This document shows, piece after piece, positions 26,929 to 39,093 of a stretch of DNA of 64,000 nt; position 1 is the stretch's first letter; each line of letters opens with the position of its first letter. Source of the stretch: Adineta vaga (lineage: Eukaryota > Rotifera). The notes below the pieces were generated by a model. The model was not told where the DNA came from. It worked only from the letters and a program-made list of their open reading frames with translations, and did no database searches. The position numbers were made by a program, and so were the translations under genes. The DNA lies in the NCBI GenBank assembly GCA_021613535.1, contig CP075495.1:7130001-7194000 (forward strand). The letters run 5' to 3'.

Positions 26929-27444
26929 TTATATCTGAACTTTCGATTGAATGATATATCCATACATACATACATATATATATATTTTACAGTGAAATAG
27001 ACGTTGTTATTTTTCACTAGTCATGTTTAAGCTTCCTATTTTCCTTCGCTCTCTTTATGTATATGAGAAACGAAAATCTCCGCTCTTGTTTTAATCGTTG
27101 TTTGTGCAAATCGATTTATATTGTTCTCTGTAAAAACAATAATTTTTAACTAAATAACAAATTCGAATAACGACTTTGTCTGTACAAATAAATGAAAAAG
27201 AAAATATAACAAGAATGTTCTATAACTATTATAAGAAACACGTATGTTAGTTCTTTCGGAAATGGTGATTTCTATCGACAAATGATGCATTAATAATAAG
27301 AGAACATTAGTTACCTTACTCGATAAGTTTCCGTTATTTTCTCGAATAATAAGAAAAAAAGAAAGTAAATCTAACAGATTGGTTCGTTGAACAATGATTC
27401 ATTCAAAATATTTATTTGATATTAGATCTAATGGGTTATCCACG

Positions 27445-27475
<31 letters not shown>

Positions 27476-27700
27476 TATTTATTCACTTTGATATGACACG
27501 TAATATCATCATAACCCTGATTACAAGTTCATTTCAATACAACATGAATGTTCACATAGTCGATATATTTTGATATTTTTCATTCTGAGATTGAAAAGAA
27601 TATCAATAGAAAATAAGAATGTTTAATATTTGCTTTTATTCGACAATATATAACGATAAATAGATAAAAAGACATTCTTTTTCTTTTCGGTAAGAAAATC
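26929..27700. other. convergent intergenic spacer
   Basis: Lies between two converging genes. It has a short ATAC/AT run near 26962-26985 and an AT dinucleotide microsatellite at about 27446-27471. No coding or RNA feature was seen. Confidence 0.6.
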
Positions 27701-28481
27701 TTATTTTGCTGATGCAGCATTATCAGCAGTTGTCGTTGGTGCTGTTCGTTCTTTATGGATGACAATACCACGAGCAATTAAGTCTGGTATTTCTACAGCA
27801 AGCCATGGACCAAGCTATTATTTAAATATTGACATTGAAACAAATAATTAATCACTGTCTAGAAAAAGGAAAAAACTTACACCAAGAGCGAGTGCATGTG
27901 CAATACCAAAACGAGGTACATTTCGAGCCCATAATGGTTGAAAGTGATCAGTCATACAAATTTTTCCACCACTAAAGAAAATTAATCTGTTGCAAGTTGA
28001 TAACATATAGAAATAACAATACTTACCGATACATTTTAGCTGTTTTTCCATCGAGATCAGGTATAGCAATTTCCGGTGCTGTCATTGGATATGTTACCGG
28101 TATCTAAATGAATGAAAATAAAATTGATAAATCTTTAATCCGAAAAGAAAATTTCATATTTCATTTACATCAAATTCAATATCAAATTCATAACGTAACA
28201 TATCTTGAATAGTCCAAGCTTTGCCCCACCAACGTGTACCTTCTTGATTTGATTCCAAACGAAACCAATCATTATCACCTTCCTTATTGTTTTTCACATA
28301 CTAAATGAAGAGAAAAAAACAAGTAGTTGTATTTATTTCGAATCAAATATTTATTTACTTGAATTAATGCTTGAAGTTCTTCTTTCAATCGTTGTCGCCA
28401 TTGTTCACCATCACGTGGACTTGCTTTTGTTCTCAATAGTGGAATATTAGAAAGAGTTTTTTTCGTAACCTCGTCTACCAT
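27701..28481 (-). CDS. UFC1: UFM1-conjugating enzyme E2 (UFC1)
   Basis: Five exons on the reverse strand: 28361-28481, 28169-28300, 28027-28103, 27881-27971, 27701-27814. UFC1 accepts UFM1 from the E1 UBA5 as a thioester and passes it to targets with the E3 UFL1, in endoplasmic-reticulum protein quality control. The sequence matches the family along its length: [52 protein letters not shown], and the TAK motif that replaces the HPN of classic E2s, followed by RGGKIC carrying the catalytic cysteine; then [13 protein letters not shown]. The C-terminus adds a few Ala/Thr-rich residues. The ATG directly abuts a TTCTTCTAG acceptor with no coding exon upstream. It lies 98 bp downstream of VPS25 on the same strand. 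Confidence 0.95.
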
Positions 28482-28579
28482 CTAGAAGAACAAAGAATAC
28501 AAGTTAAACTTAAGATTTTTGAGTTTGTTAAAATAAAATAAATGGCTTTTTTTTTCATTATATTAATAAAGTTTATTCT

Positions 28580-29404
28580 CTAAGAAAATTTAACACCATC
28601 GGCACCATTATCGGTAAAAACAGTTGCTTGACCACGTTTTTCCAGTTCTCCAAGAACACGACGGAAAAGATGTGGATCAATATTATGAAATTCTATAAAG
28701 ATAATCATTCAATAATATACATCAAATTTAAAGAATGTATACATACCAGCTGAACGTGTATCATCACCATGTAATAATTCATAAAATGTACAGACTGTTC
28801 CATTCATACCATGAGCTGTGATCTTCGAAAGAAGGAAAGAAATAATCAAGAATATGTTTGAATTTGATGTACAATATATACCCATTGATAAATTGTTTTT
28901 GCCCATTCTTCAGGTGATTTCCAGAGAACTAAACAACGACGTTTGTTCTTATCTTCCCATTCAATATTACCTAAATTTTTACTGAATAAAATTAATTATA
29001 AAAACTATATTCTATTACCTCGACTTCGTAATTCTTCAAGTAAAACTTGAATGAAATTATTATCCAATTGACCTATAGAAAATATCGATCAATTGTAAAG
29101 ATATATTTCATGAAGAAAGTTTGAAAAGAAATATCATACGATTGATTTTTATATTGGAAAATGGTGGAAATTTACTAGCATCATTTACATCAAATGTACA
29201 AACTTTTTTTAAACGACAATAATCAAGTATAAGTGAACACCATGCATCAAGTTGTTTACGACGCGTATCAAGATTCGGTTGAAGGCTAAAACATGCAAAA
29301 CAAAAGTGATATTTCGACTCCGATGTTAATCTTAAGTTTATTTACGTAAAAAATGGTGGAAAATCATGATACCATGATATATCCGAAATCTTTGTAGCTG
29401 CCAT
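28580..29404 (-). CDS. VPS25: ESCRT-II subunit VPS25
   Basis: Six exons on the reverse strand: 29346-29404, 29140-29285, 29019-29072, 28882-28970, 28747-28822, 28580-28692. VPS25 is the ESCRT-II subunit that links the complex to ESCRT-III (VPS20/CHMP6) during multivesicular-body sorting of ubiquitinated cargo. Matches in order: HDFPPFF (the N-terminal PPxF-type motif that contacts VPS22 and VPS36), LQPNLDTRRKQLDAWCSLIL, VLLEELRSRGNIEW at the end of the first winged helix, SPEEWAKTIYQW, then FYELLHGDDT and HLFRRVLGELEKRGQA in the second winged helix, ending GVKFS. Length is about 178 residues, as in other animals. All splice phases fit and the gene looks intact. Confidence 0.96.
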
Positions 29405-30053
29405 AGTTTTGTTCGTAAAGTTACAGTCTGAATTAAATAGAGTAAATTTTTATACGTATAAGATCATTATCAACTTGTTATTGAAGGAACTCAAAAGAAA
29501 GAACAATTAGACGTGAGTCCTTCAGACTACGATGTTAATAAGAAGGACATGAAACGAAAATAGAAACTTGCGAAATCATAGTTGTTGTTAATCTTTAACT
29601 AGTCACCGTTTGATTTCGTTATTCGTATTTGGAGTTAGATTAGTTTTAGTTAGATATACGTTTTACACAAGTTTTACTGGTACTTTTTATATACGAATGA
29701 GGATTCTGATAGATGTCGTATTATACAATTATTATTTAAAATATTCTGAAAGAAAATGATTTCAAATGATAGTCTTCTTAGAACATATTAACTTTTATTT
29801 ATTGACGATTTTATTTCTAAAGTTCTCCACTATAAAGGTTTCCTGTTCATGGTTAATGGCTACTGTGAAATATCAAATTATGTTTACTTGTCATCCTCAC
29901 CAATGCAATGCAATGAGTCAACTACGTGCCTTGAAGAGCATTGATAAAACATGATCATGTATTATCATTTTATATAAACATATTAGAATTTTTTTCTCGA
30001 TATATATTTATTTGATTACGAATTTCATTTTAGATTCATTTCATCTATTAATC
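29405..30053. other. divergent promoter region between VPS25 and APP
   Basis: A 650-bp spacer between head-to-head genes, probably containing both promoters. Unpaired 3' splice-site sequences lie 23 nt before the VPS25 ATG (CT at 29428-29429 on the plus strand) and 20 nt before the APP ATG (AG at 30032-30033). The open frame at 29766-29954 looks random. Confidence 0.55.
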
Positions 30054-33000
30054 ATGATGCAATTTTTCATACGTCTTGTTTTTTCCCTCACATTTATCTA
30101 TCTAGTAAGTGTCATATTTCTATACATTGAATTTGAGTTTTCTATTTTACTTTCAAGACTCATGCAGCTGTGCTGAAATCTTCAATGAATAATAATTATC
30201 CACAAATAGCCGTACTAGGATGCGATTCTAACAAAGCAAATTTATATTATGATGTTCAACGACAAGTATGGGTTGAACATTTAGTTAGTTCATGTGTAAA
30301 AGATGAGCAAAGTATTCTTGAATTTTGTCAACAAGTAATATTCTTTCAAGAAAAAGGAAATGCTAAAATTCATTCTTTTCTTTGAAATCTTTTTCTTCAG
30401 GCTTATCCATCGTTGAATATTGGCAATATTGTTCGACTTGAAACTGTATTACGTTTTGAAAATTGGTGTGAATTACTTCCACGAATTGATAATAATATTC
30501 CTCGTTGCAAAACTGAGAGTCAATCTGAAGAAGTTGTTCAACCATTTCGTTGTTTACATAGCAATTCTCAACGTGAAGAAACATCTTATCCTACTCTTGA
30601 CTGTACAATCAATCGTATCAATGAAACAGGTGAATGTTTACGTGCTGAAAAATGGCAACAATATGCATCCCTTGATTGTTCCAAGAAATCAATGGTATTA
30701 AACAGTACAATAATGACAATGGATTGGTGTGGATTATCTGCATTTCGTGGAATTGAATATATTTGCTGTCCAGCAAAAGGTATTAAAACAAAAATGAATA
30801 AGATCAAGATACGAATAATTCTATTCTATTTTAGATGTTAGTGCAACAAATGAATTTGAAACAAGTTTTGGTGATCAAGATGTTGATGCTTTAAATGAAG
30901 ATGATCCCGTATCAGATTTTATTGTTGTACCAAAAACAAGTACAATTGCGACACAACGAAAGATTCTTGCCATGTCACTTGCATCACGTAAGAGAATAAT
31001 CGATTTTTTTTCCTTTTCTTTATCTTTATCTTTGATTGTATCTTTTCTCAAGGCGAACCAAATTGGATGGAAGATTATCGTCAATGGAATACTGATCGAG
31101 GATATTTTTCCAGTATATATTTGATGAAATTTCTTTCTTGAAGAAGATATGATCTTTGTTTTTTAACAATTTAGATGATGAAGATATCAATGATGATCAA
31201 GAAGAGATAAAATTATCTTCAGCAAAAAAATCTCATTTAACTCTAAATGAACATGAACGATTTACCAAAGAAAAAGAAGAATTTAAACGCAAATATCAAC
31301 AACAAATTGAAGATGTTAGTGAATATGTTTTTCGTTTTGTTCGATTTTCTTATTCATTCAAATTTTTTAGTTGAAATCTCGTTGGCAAAAACAACAAGAT
31401 AATATCAAATCACAAACCAAACAGAATCCGACTAATGCCCAAAGACAATACGAAAGAACTGAAATCGAATATCGTCAAGAATATGAGACGATCAAACAAA
31501 TAGCTAGTCAAGAACGAACACGTATCAATGAATTGCACGAAAAAAATCTCGATAAAATACTTAGTGAAGCTAAAGATGAAACAAATCAAAAATTAATTAC
31601 TGCTTGGAACGAAAAACCTCCTAAGGTAAAAGCAAATTGATTTTTTTTCTTTCTTCATTGTTTATTTATATGGTTATCTAATCTAACATACTGTCTATTA
31701 CGTATGAGAAAAGGCATGCCAGTATGATTGTCTATATGTTTATTTGACAAACGAATGAAAGAAATATAAACATATGTAAAGTAGTCTGGTTTATTAGTGA
31801 TGATAGCATGCATATTTGATGATAGAAAAGATTTCATATATATAGTCACCACTAATATGATTACAAATAAACATCGTTTTTGAACTGATAGACATCTTTA
31901 GTTAAGTAAACACTTGACAATATAGTACTTATCGATTCTCAGTGAATTTATAGTTCTTTCTTGCTTCATTCGAAAGCATTAGATATGTGCTTACATTTTT
32001 TTCTTCTTCTAGTTATAATTTTAATGTAAGTTATATTTGCTAAATCGATCTTGCTCATTATTGCTCTTGAAAGGCGAAAAAGAAGCTCGAAATTGTGTTA
32101 AATTATGAATTGTATTTATTTTTCTTTTTCGTTTCTTAAAATTTGTTTTTCTTTAGGCAAAAACGATTGAAGAAGCTCTATATAATTACCTTCATGTATT
32201 ATTACGCGATCGTATACATCTTGTTAATCGTTATGAACGTTTACGTGCTGTCGATCCTCAACAAGCTGAACGTAAACGAGTATTTATTCATGAACGATTA
32301 CGTTCGATTGCTAATGAGATCAATCAAGCATTAAATCAACTTCGACGATATTCGACAATTCAATCTCAGATTCAGCAACGAATTGGTATGAATATCAACT
32401 AAATAGATAATTATTTTTTCTCCAAATATTATTTTTTTAGATGACCTTTTGGCTGAATACGATGAAGTTAATCAAGCAGCGGATAGATTAATATCAACCT
32501 ATATGGCTTCATTGTCAACAACAACAACAACAACAAGAAGAAATCGAATATTACCATTAGGCCGAGATGAAAAGAAGATTTATCCAAATGCTAAAGGTAC
32601 ATTGAATAAAATATCAAATAATAATGACGATGTTGATGACAATACCAATAATGAATATAATTATGATACTGATGATGATTATGATGATGATGACGATGAT
32701 GAAAATACAACAAAATCAACGAATAATATTGATCAAGTTGAACTTGATGATACAAAATGGGATTTAGACGTTGATTCGGATGCAACTTTTGATGTCAAAC
32801 TTGTTCCAACAAATGATGAACAAATGTTCAATAAGATTCGTCCATTATTACCAGCTACTGAAAAAGAAAATCGTCCTGTTCGACGCCAATTATTTCCAAC
32901 TTATCTTTACTATATTCTTGGAAGTATAGTTCTTATCAGTGTCATTTTTGGTCTCATCATTTTTCGTCTTATTGTTCAACAACGAAGAAAATATCAATAT

Positions 33001-33138
33001 GGTAAATATGAGAAAAATTATACATTTACTGAAGTGGATTCATATACACCGGAAGAAAAAGCTTTACATGCATTACAGATGAATGGTTATGAAAATCCAA
33101 CGTATAAATTTTTCGAAAGTCAAACACCTAAATGTTAA
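30054..33138 (+). CDS. APP: amyloid precursor protein family receptor (APP/APPL/APL-1)
   Basis: Nine exons: 30054-30104, 30158-30334, 30401-30779, 30835-30987, 31053-31112, 31175-31314, 31371-31625, 32157-32385, 32441-33138. A signal peptide leads into the E1 domain: the growth-factor-like part with spaced cysteines (LEFCQQAYPSLNIGN, FENWCELLP) and the copper-binding-like part ending FRGIEYICCPA. A linker is followed by the long helical E2 domain (LHEKNLDKILSEAKDETN, LLRDRIHLVNRYERL), then an Asp-rich linker, one membrane span (about 32900-32970) and the cytoplasmic signature NGYENPTYKFFE with the NPxY adaptor motif. Family members are neuronal type I receptors processed by secretases. No Abeta-like segment is evident, as in other invertebrate homologues. 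All three histidines expected in the copper site are replaced. No Kunitz domain is present. Confidence 0.96.
31626..32156 (+). other. long intron of the APP gene
   Basis: A 531-nt GT-AG intron inside the E2-domain coding region, the longest in this gene. No nested feature was recognised in either orientation. Confidence 0.6.
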
Positions 33139-35378
33139 ATGAAAATCTCTCTTTTTTGTCAAAGATTTTACGTTCATAGTTTCGTATGCTTTGATTTCCT
33201 TCGTTTCTTTTTCGTTCTATTCCATTTTGAATTCTATAGTTAGATGTTACACATTAAATTTAATCTCACAGCAAAATACTTTTTTTTCTTCTTCTCGAAA
33301 ACATCAAACAAGATCATGTTGTTTGTTCATTTTGGCGATGGTTGTTTTCCGTTTAAATGACTATTGTCACAGATAATACGCATACATAATATGACGAATC
33401 GATTTTTTATTTCAAATTTATTCTTTATTCATGTAGACTGCACAGTGTTTTTTCTCCTTCTTTTCTTTTTTTGTAATATACATATATTTAGAGAAAAAAA
33501 TGTGGAAACGGATGTTTCTTTCGGTTTTTTTTGCGTCTGTAATCATTTGTCGGTTTTCTTTCTTAATAAAAAATAATTATAACGATTTATGTATTACGTC
33601 TATCGGATGAATAATTCTTGAAGGCTATAAATCTAGTGCCACCAATGATTTAAAGAAGAAGAAAAAGGTGTGCTCATTAATCAATGCATTTGGCTTTTCT
33701 TTATATGAGAATTTATGACCTTGTAGTAGTCGACATCTAATCAATATCAGATCATTCGTTATTGTTTATATCACATAGATCTTTAAAGAATGTCATTTAA
33801 GGGAAAAGAATGTGATTGACATGTCTATCTGAGGACAAACAAGAAAATGACTAATGATAATTATTAAGTGAAGAAAAAGATCAAGATAGCGTTTCTATTC
33901 TCATATTGATGTAGTATTATATATGAAATAAAGAAATTTTCAAAAAAAAAAGTCTCTGGATAATAAAACTTCTATGTAATCAAGTTGATTTGTTCTTTTT
34001 TCTATGATGTTGATTAGAAGTTCAAAGTCAATAAAGATGTCTTAGGAATGTCTTTGAGCGTAGGCATATTCAATACATAATTGATCAAAAGAATATCCGG
34101 AATAGTAAAAATCATCATTCAAAAGACTTAGGAATCTTGACTTACAATGACATTTAATTTAAATTCATTTCTTTTGTTTATTGAGTATAAAAGAAATGGA
34201 CTAATAGTCATTGAATTATTTGCAGATCATCATTCATCGATCATGATCGATAGTTCTCAAAAAGATCCTAATTGAATTTTGTTCTATTCTATTGAAATCA
34301 CTTGATTTATTCTCAGGAATATCTGTTCTGATGTTAAGGAAAAGATTTGCTTGAATAGAAAACTGATGGTTAAGTAATTTTTTGTCGAATCAACAATGGT
34401 GAGTGACTTTTCTAAGTAGGACTGTGTATGTCAGTGCTTTAATGAGCTTTTCTTTCTGTGACTAATAAATATTTCATTACTTTTCATTGCTAATGCAAAA
34501 GAAAAACTAGACTCAATTCTGCTATTTGTTGATGAGTGTGCCATCGATTCTAAACATGTCATTTTTTCTTCTTTGGGAAACTAATATGAGGAAAAACTTT
34601 TATTTCCCGTTTTGCTCTTCGAAGGAAAAATGAGACGAGACGAAAAGAAGAATGCACGCGCCGTCTATGATCGACTGAGAGAAAGTAAGTATACTAAAAG
34701 CTGTAAATTGCACATGTTAGAATAGTAAAACTCTGTGTAAATATAATGGAAAGAAAAAAGGAAAGGAATTTAGTTTCTGATGCATTGATTCTCTAACGAG
34801 ATGCACGAGAGTAATCAAACAAAAACGTCATCCTCACATACACATAAAAGAAGAAGATAAATGAACGCAGAACTTCTTTCGATTATTTTCGTTGAAGATT
34901 TTTCTACGTCTTTTATCAATCGATTTAGTCTAAGACATGGATTCAATGATAAACTGTCGATCACCTTGAAACTAAAAAAAAACTAATCAATACACAACTT
35001 GTTTTATCCTGTCGACATTCATTTCCTTTTCTTATTTTTCTTTCGACATCTGTCCGTCTTATCCTTCTTTGATTTATAAACTAGTCGTTTTTCATTTGTC
35101 TGTTGATTGCTGAAGCAAGAAGTACGTTTTTTGTATCTACCTCATATTCCGCAGATCTTCTCTATACATTTTTTTATGTCTCTATGGAGCAGAATATATA
35201 TTCGATCTATTCTCATCGAATAGAATGAGAGAGAGAGAGACATTTTTTCATTATATTTGTATTCATCAAGCCTCTCGACTATTCATTCGAGGCAAAAAAC
35301 GATCATTATTTACATAGAAAATTATTTTCAATATACCTATTGTCTTTCTATATTCACCTTTCTTTTTTGCATTCTTAG
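33139..35378. other. 2.2-kb intergenic region
   Basis: AT-rich sequence with an AATAAA-like signal near 33566 and homopolymer runs. A GA run lies near 35228-35240. No coding exon or RNA gene was recognised. The final 60 bases are pyrimidine-rich and end in the acceptor AG at 35377-35378 directly before the tetraspanin ATG. Confidence 0.5.
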
Positions 35379-36548
35379 ATGGATTGGAATCGATTTCATG
35401 CCTCAGCAAGTATTGCTTTACTTCGTACATTATTGATCTGCATTAACGTCATATTTGTGGTAAATAAAAACAATCAGAAATTTTAACTCATAAAAATATT
35501 TATTTTATTGTTTTAGTTCAGCGGTGGAATATTATTTCTACTTGGAATTGTTCTACGAGGTAAACTTTCAACATTGCTGGACATAACACCAGAAATGAGT
35601 TCATCAGCACCTTATATTTTGGTATTATATTTTTTTTGAAAAATGAATTTACACAATTTGAAATCATTTTTGTTTTGTTTAGATTGGTCTTGGTCTTATT
35701 ATTTTCTTTATTGGTTTATTTGCATTCTGGTAAGAATATTTGATTAAAACTATGAACATAATTTTTGAAATTTATTTTCATCAGGTGTACACTGAAAGGA
35801 CATGTTGCATTATTATATCTTGTAAGAATACATGATCAATTATTTAAATTACTTTTCTATAATTCATATCTCTTTTACTAGTATTCAACTGTTGTTTTTC
35901 TTATTTTTGCTGCAGAAATTTTACTGGCTGTAACAGTTCTAATGAAACAACAAACTGTATGTCGAAAGAGAACAGCAGAGATACAAGTTCGATTGTTTTT
36001 GTTTTTTGTTTTCAGTATGTAGACACATTAAAATCAAGTTTAACAAATGTTATGCGAGAATATGAAAATGAACCGATGAAATCTCATGTTGATCGTCTTC
36101 AAGAAACCGTATGTGAAATCTTACTAGAAAAAGAAACATTTCTAGTTTATTTTTCTTTCTTGATTATATAGTTATCATGTTGCGGTGTAGATTCCTATGA
36201 AGATTGGTTTCAAACTCCATATGGCCAAACACTTCTTCAAGTGCCTGTATCATGTTGCAAAAAAGATTTGAATCATGAATGTTCACATGTTAATTTAAAG
36301 AAAGGATATCTACAAGCTGATATCAATACTAATGTAAGTTTTCTATATAGTTTAGAAGTAGGAATACAAAATAAGGAAAAAAATTTCTTTAGGGTTGTTA
36401 TGCAACAGTTATCGGAGTAATTAAAAATAATTATCCGATCTTTGGCGGAATTATTATTGTTATTGCATTATTTCCATTGATTGGAGTTATTCTTGCTTGT
36501 TGTTTAGCAAGACAAATGCGTAAACAACGTTATGAACAAGTTGCTTAA
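35379..36548 (+). CDS. tetraspanin
   Basis: Start ATG 35379, stop TAA 36546-36548, about seven exons with short introns. Four membrane spans are visible: TLLICINVIFVFSGGILFLL, ILIGLGLIIFFIGLFAFWC, TVVFLIFAAEILLAVTVL and FGGIIIVIALFPLIGVILAC. The large extracellular loop has the diagnostic CCG motif (LSCCGVDSYEDWF) and a second vicinal pair (VSCCKKD), plus further cysteines (NHEC, NGCY), giving six loop cysteines. Tetraspanins organise receptor and integrin microdomains and traffic through endosomes. The tail is short and basic (ARQMRKQRYEQVA). Overall it resembles the CD63/TSPAN6-7 type, but I do not assign a specific orthologue. The ATG sits immediately after a TTCTTAG acceptor that lacks a visible upstream coding exon. 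Confidence 0.92.
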
Positions 36549-39093
36549 ACATACGAAGAAAAGTTTTTCAACTTATTATTTTAATGAGCAGTTCTCTTTT
36601 TTCTCTTATGGCATAATTTATTTTATTAATGTTGTCAGTCTGTCTATTAATTATTCATCCGGTTCGATTGCTTATTTGTTTTTCAAAAAGAAGAAAAATT
36701 ATTTTATTGTTGCTTTTTATTGTTCGTCTTCTACCTACGGTTTTACTGTTGTTGAAATGAATGGAAAATAATCATGTGAAATTTAAAGAATGTATTTTAA
36801 AATAAACGTATGAAAGAAAAGGGAACATTATGTAATCTAGTTTATTTTTTAGTTTACGATCGAACGATCATGGAATTAAGGGCGTAATGAAGGAGAAGAG
36901 TGCATAGAGAGTTGCACGCCCTCTCGTACTCTAGAAAATTTGCTGCTTTTTATACCAATAAAATCGACAAAAAGGATGTTCATGTTGGATTTTAATGAAT
37001 ACAAGTGTTTCGCCTCCCCCGTGCATATGACATATACACAAAAACAAGTTAATCTTTTTGTAATTGTGCATTTTCCTCAATATCCCGTTCGGTAATTGTG
37101 AAGTCGTGCAATGATTGTAAGTCAGGATTGTGATTTAATACTGTCGGTCATGTTCTTGATAATAAAAAACTACATTGGTATGCTCAGTTATACGCAATTA
37201 TCATATGTTGTCCATTAATTAATGAAATTGTTTTTCTTCAATATTATTAAGCACGAATAATCTTTTGAATTACTTAAAATAATCTAAAACTAGTAAATAT
37301 GCATTGTTTATTAAGTTCTACTCAATTCTTACTCAATATTTCATTCGTGAAATAAGAAGACGTGTTATAACACATTCTTTCTTCGATCAAATCAAGGTTC
37401 AGATAGATCGAATATTTATTTCGAGGTAATAAATATCATTTATCTTCTAGGAAAACAATCTTCGATAGAAGCATGTTTATTTTTACATTAGCCATTCAAT
37501 CCGTATTTTTCTTACATTTTATTATCATGATTCGAACAACTAAATCTCTGACAAGAATTAACACGACAGTTATTGTTATTATTTCTCTTTCTCATTTTTA
37601 ATCAAATAAATGAAATAATGTCTATGAATAGTGTGATGAGTTCTATCAACACTGAATCTAATCAAACTAATCTATTCTCTTTAGAAACGAAGCATTTGCC
37701 GAAAATAAACAATAGTATTGTCCAGAATTTCTGAGTACATACATTGTTTTCCTCTTATCAAGATAATCGATGAACTTCATTTTCATGCTCGTCTAAAGCA
37801 TCGCGTCATTAATGTTTTAAGATCAAATAAAATCGTTTGTTATTCTGAAGTCAATAGGTCTGAAATATTGATTGTTTCGTTAGTCATATTTTTATGACTG
37901 TATCATATCAATTACTTACTATCACCATGACTTTCTACTGTATGTTAGTCATTTAAACTTAAACAGTAAGAATGACATCATCGTAAAATTTTCAATCAAA
38001 CATTTACTTAACTAAATTGCAACGAAAATTTGTGTATAGAGGAATGTTAAAAGACACATTATTGTTGTATCTTCGCAACACATCTTCTTACAAATATTAT
38101 TTCAACACTTTAAAATTGTTGCTACCTAATATGTTTGTTGATTCCATAGAAAATGAAATTCATTCAGTCAACATTTACATACTTCACATATATTTATTGT
38201 CATAAACGCATTTGACAAAAAGATGAACTTTCTCGTAGATATATATATATATTAGTTCGTACGTAAAATGATATAGAATAAGAAGAAATCGATCTTGAAT
38301 AGCGGAAATAAAAGAACTATTTCCTGTTTGAAAGTTCATTACATGTAGTGACCTCTCGAATAGATTTGATTTTCATTGGTTAATTTAACATAACCAATGT
38401 ATTGTTTATAACTTGGGAGTGGGTGGACTGGAGGGTGAAGTAAGGAAGAGGACGACGCGCGTCTATTTGTTTTGTTTTTTGGGAAGGGAAAGAGAAAGAG
38501 AGAAATAGACGTCGATTTTTCTTCTCTTTCTCATCGTTTATAGAAGAAAAAAGTGTGTATATATATATATTATATTATATATATATTGTTTCGCAACTCG
38601 TGGTCGGTGATGAAAGACTCATTTTGATTACGACAACATCATTCATACTCCAACGTTATTTTGGTGTGTAATTAGGTGATATATATATATATGTATATAT
38701 AAATACAATTGTTTTGTTTTTTTTTCGTGTTTTATTTTACCTATTCGTAAGTTCGTTTCTTTTTGTTGATATTCTAATCACAAAATCATTACAAATTAGA
38801 TAGAAGAAAATAATAATTATTATTTTAACAAAAGAAGTGAACGAAGAAAAGATTTGTCATTACCCTCGATAGTTTTTACGATAGCAAAGAGAGAGAGAGA
38901 GAAAAAACAAACTATGTAAAATATGTCCCGTGAGCAAATATGTCAGCAGACGTTCTTATTGAGTCATTGTGATTGGAATATGAAGACATTTCATATGATT
39001 GATTTATTAAATATTGTTTTAGATTGTATCAAATATTATCAAATTTGGAACGAATTCTTCTTCTTTTATCACATCAATCAAAATCGATTGATC
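36549..39093. other. 2.5-kb intergenic region
   Basis: AT-rich, with AATAAA near 36800 downstream of the tetraspanin, short AT runs (38241-38253, 38560-38587, 38682-38702) and a GA run (about 38889-38903). An in-frame upstream extension of the MO25 reading frame (from 38923) exists but does not resemble the family. No other gene was seen. Confidence 0.5.

Noticed and set aside
27440-27475. AT-rich run as a possible regulatory or origin element
   Set aside because: It is a plain AT dinucleotide microsatellite between converging genes, with no other signal.
38923-39093. N-terminal extension of MO25 in the same frame
   Set aside because: The family begins near MPF, and the upstream residues are hydrophobic and aromatic with no resemblance. 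It is more likely untranslated leader.
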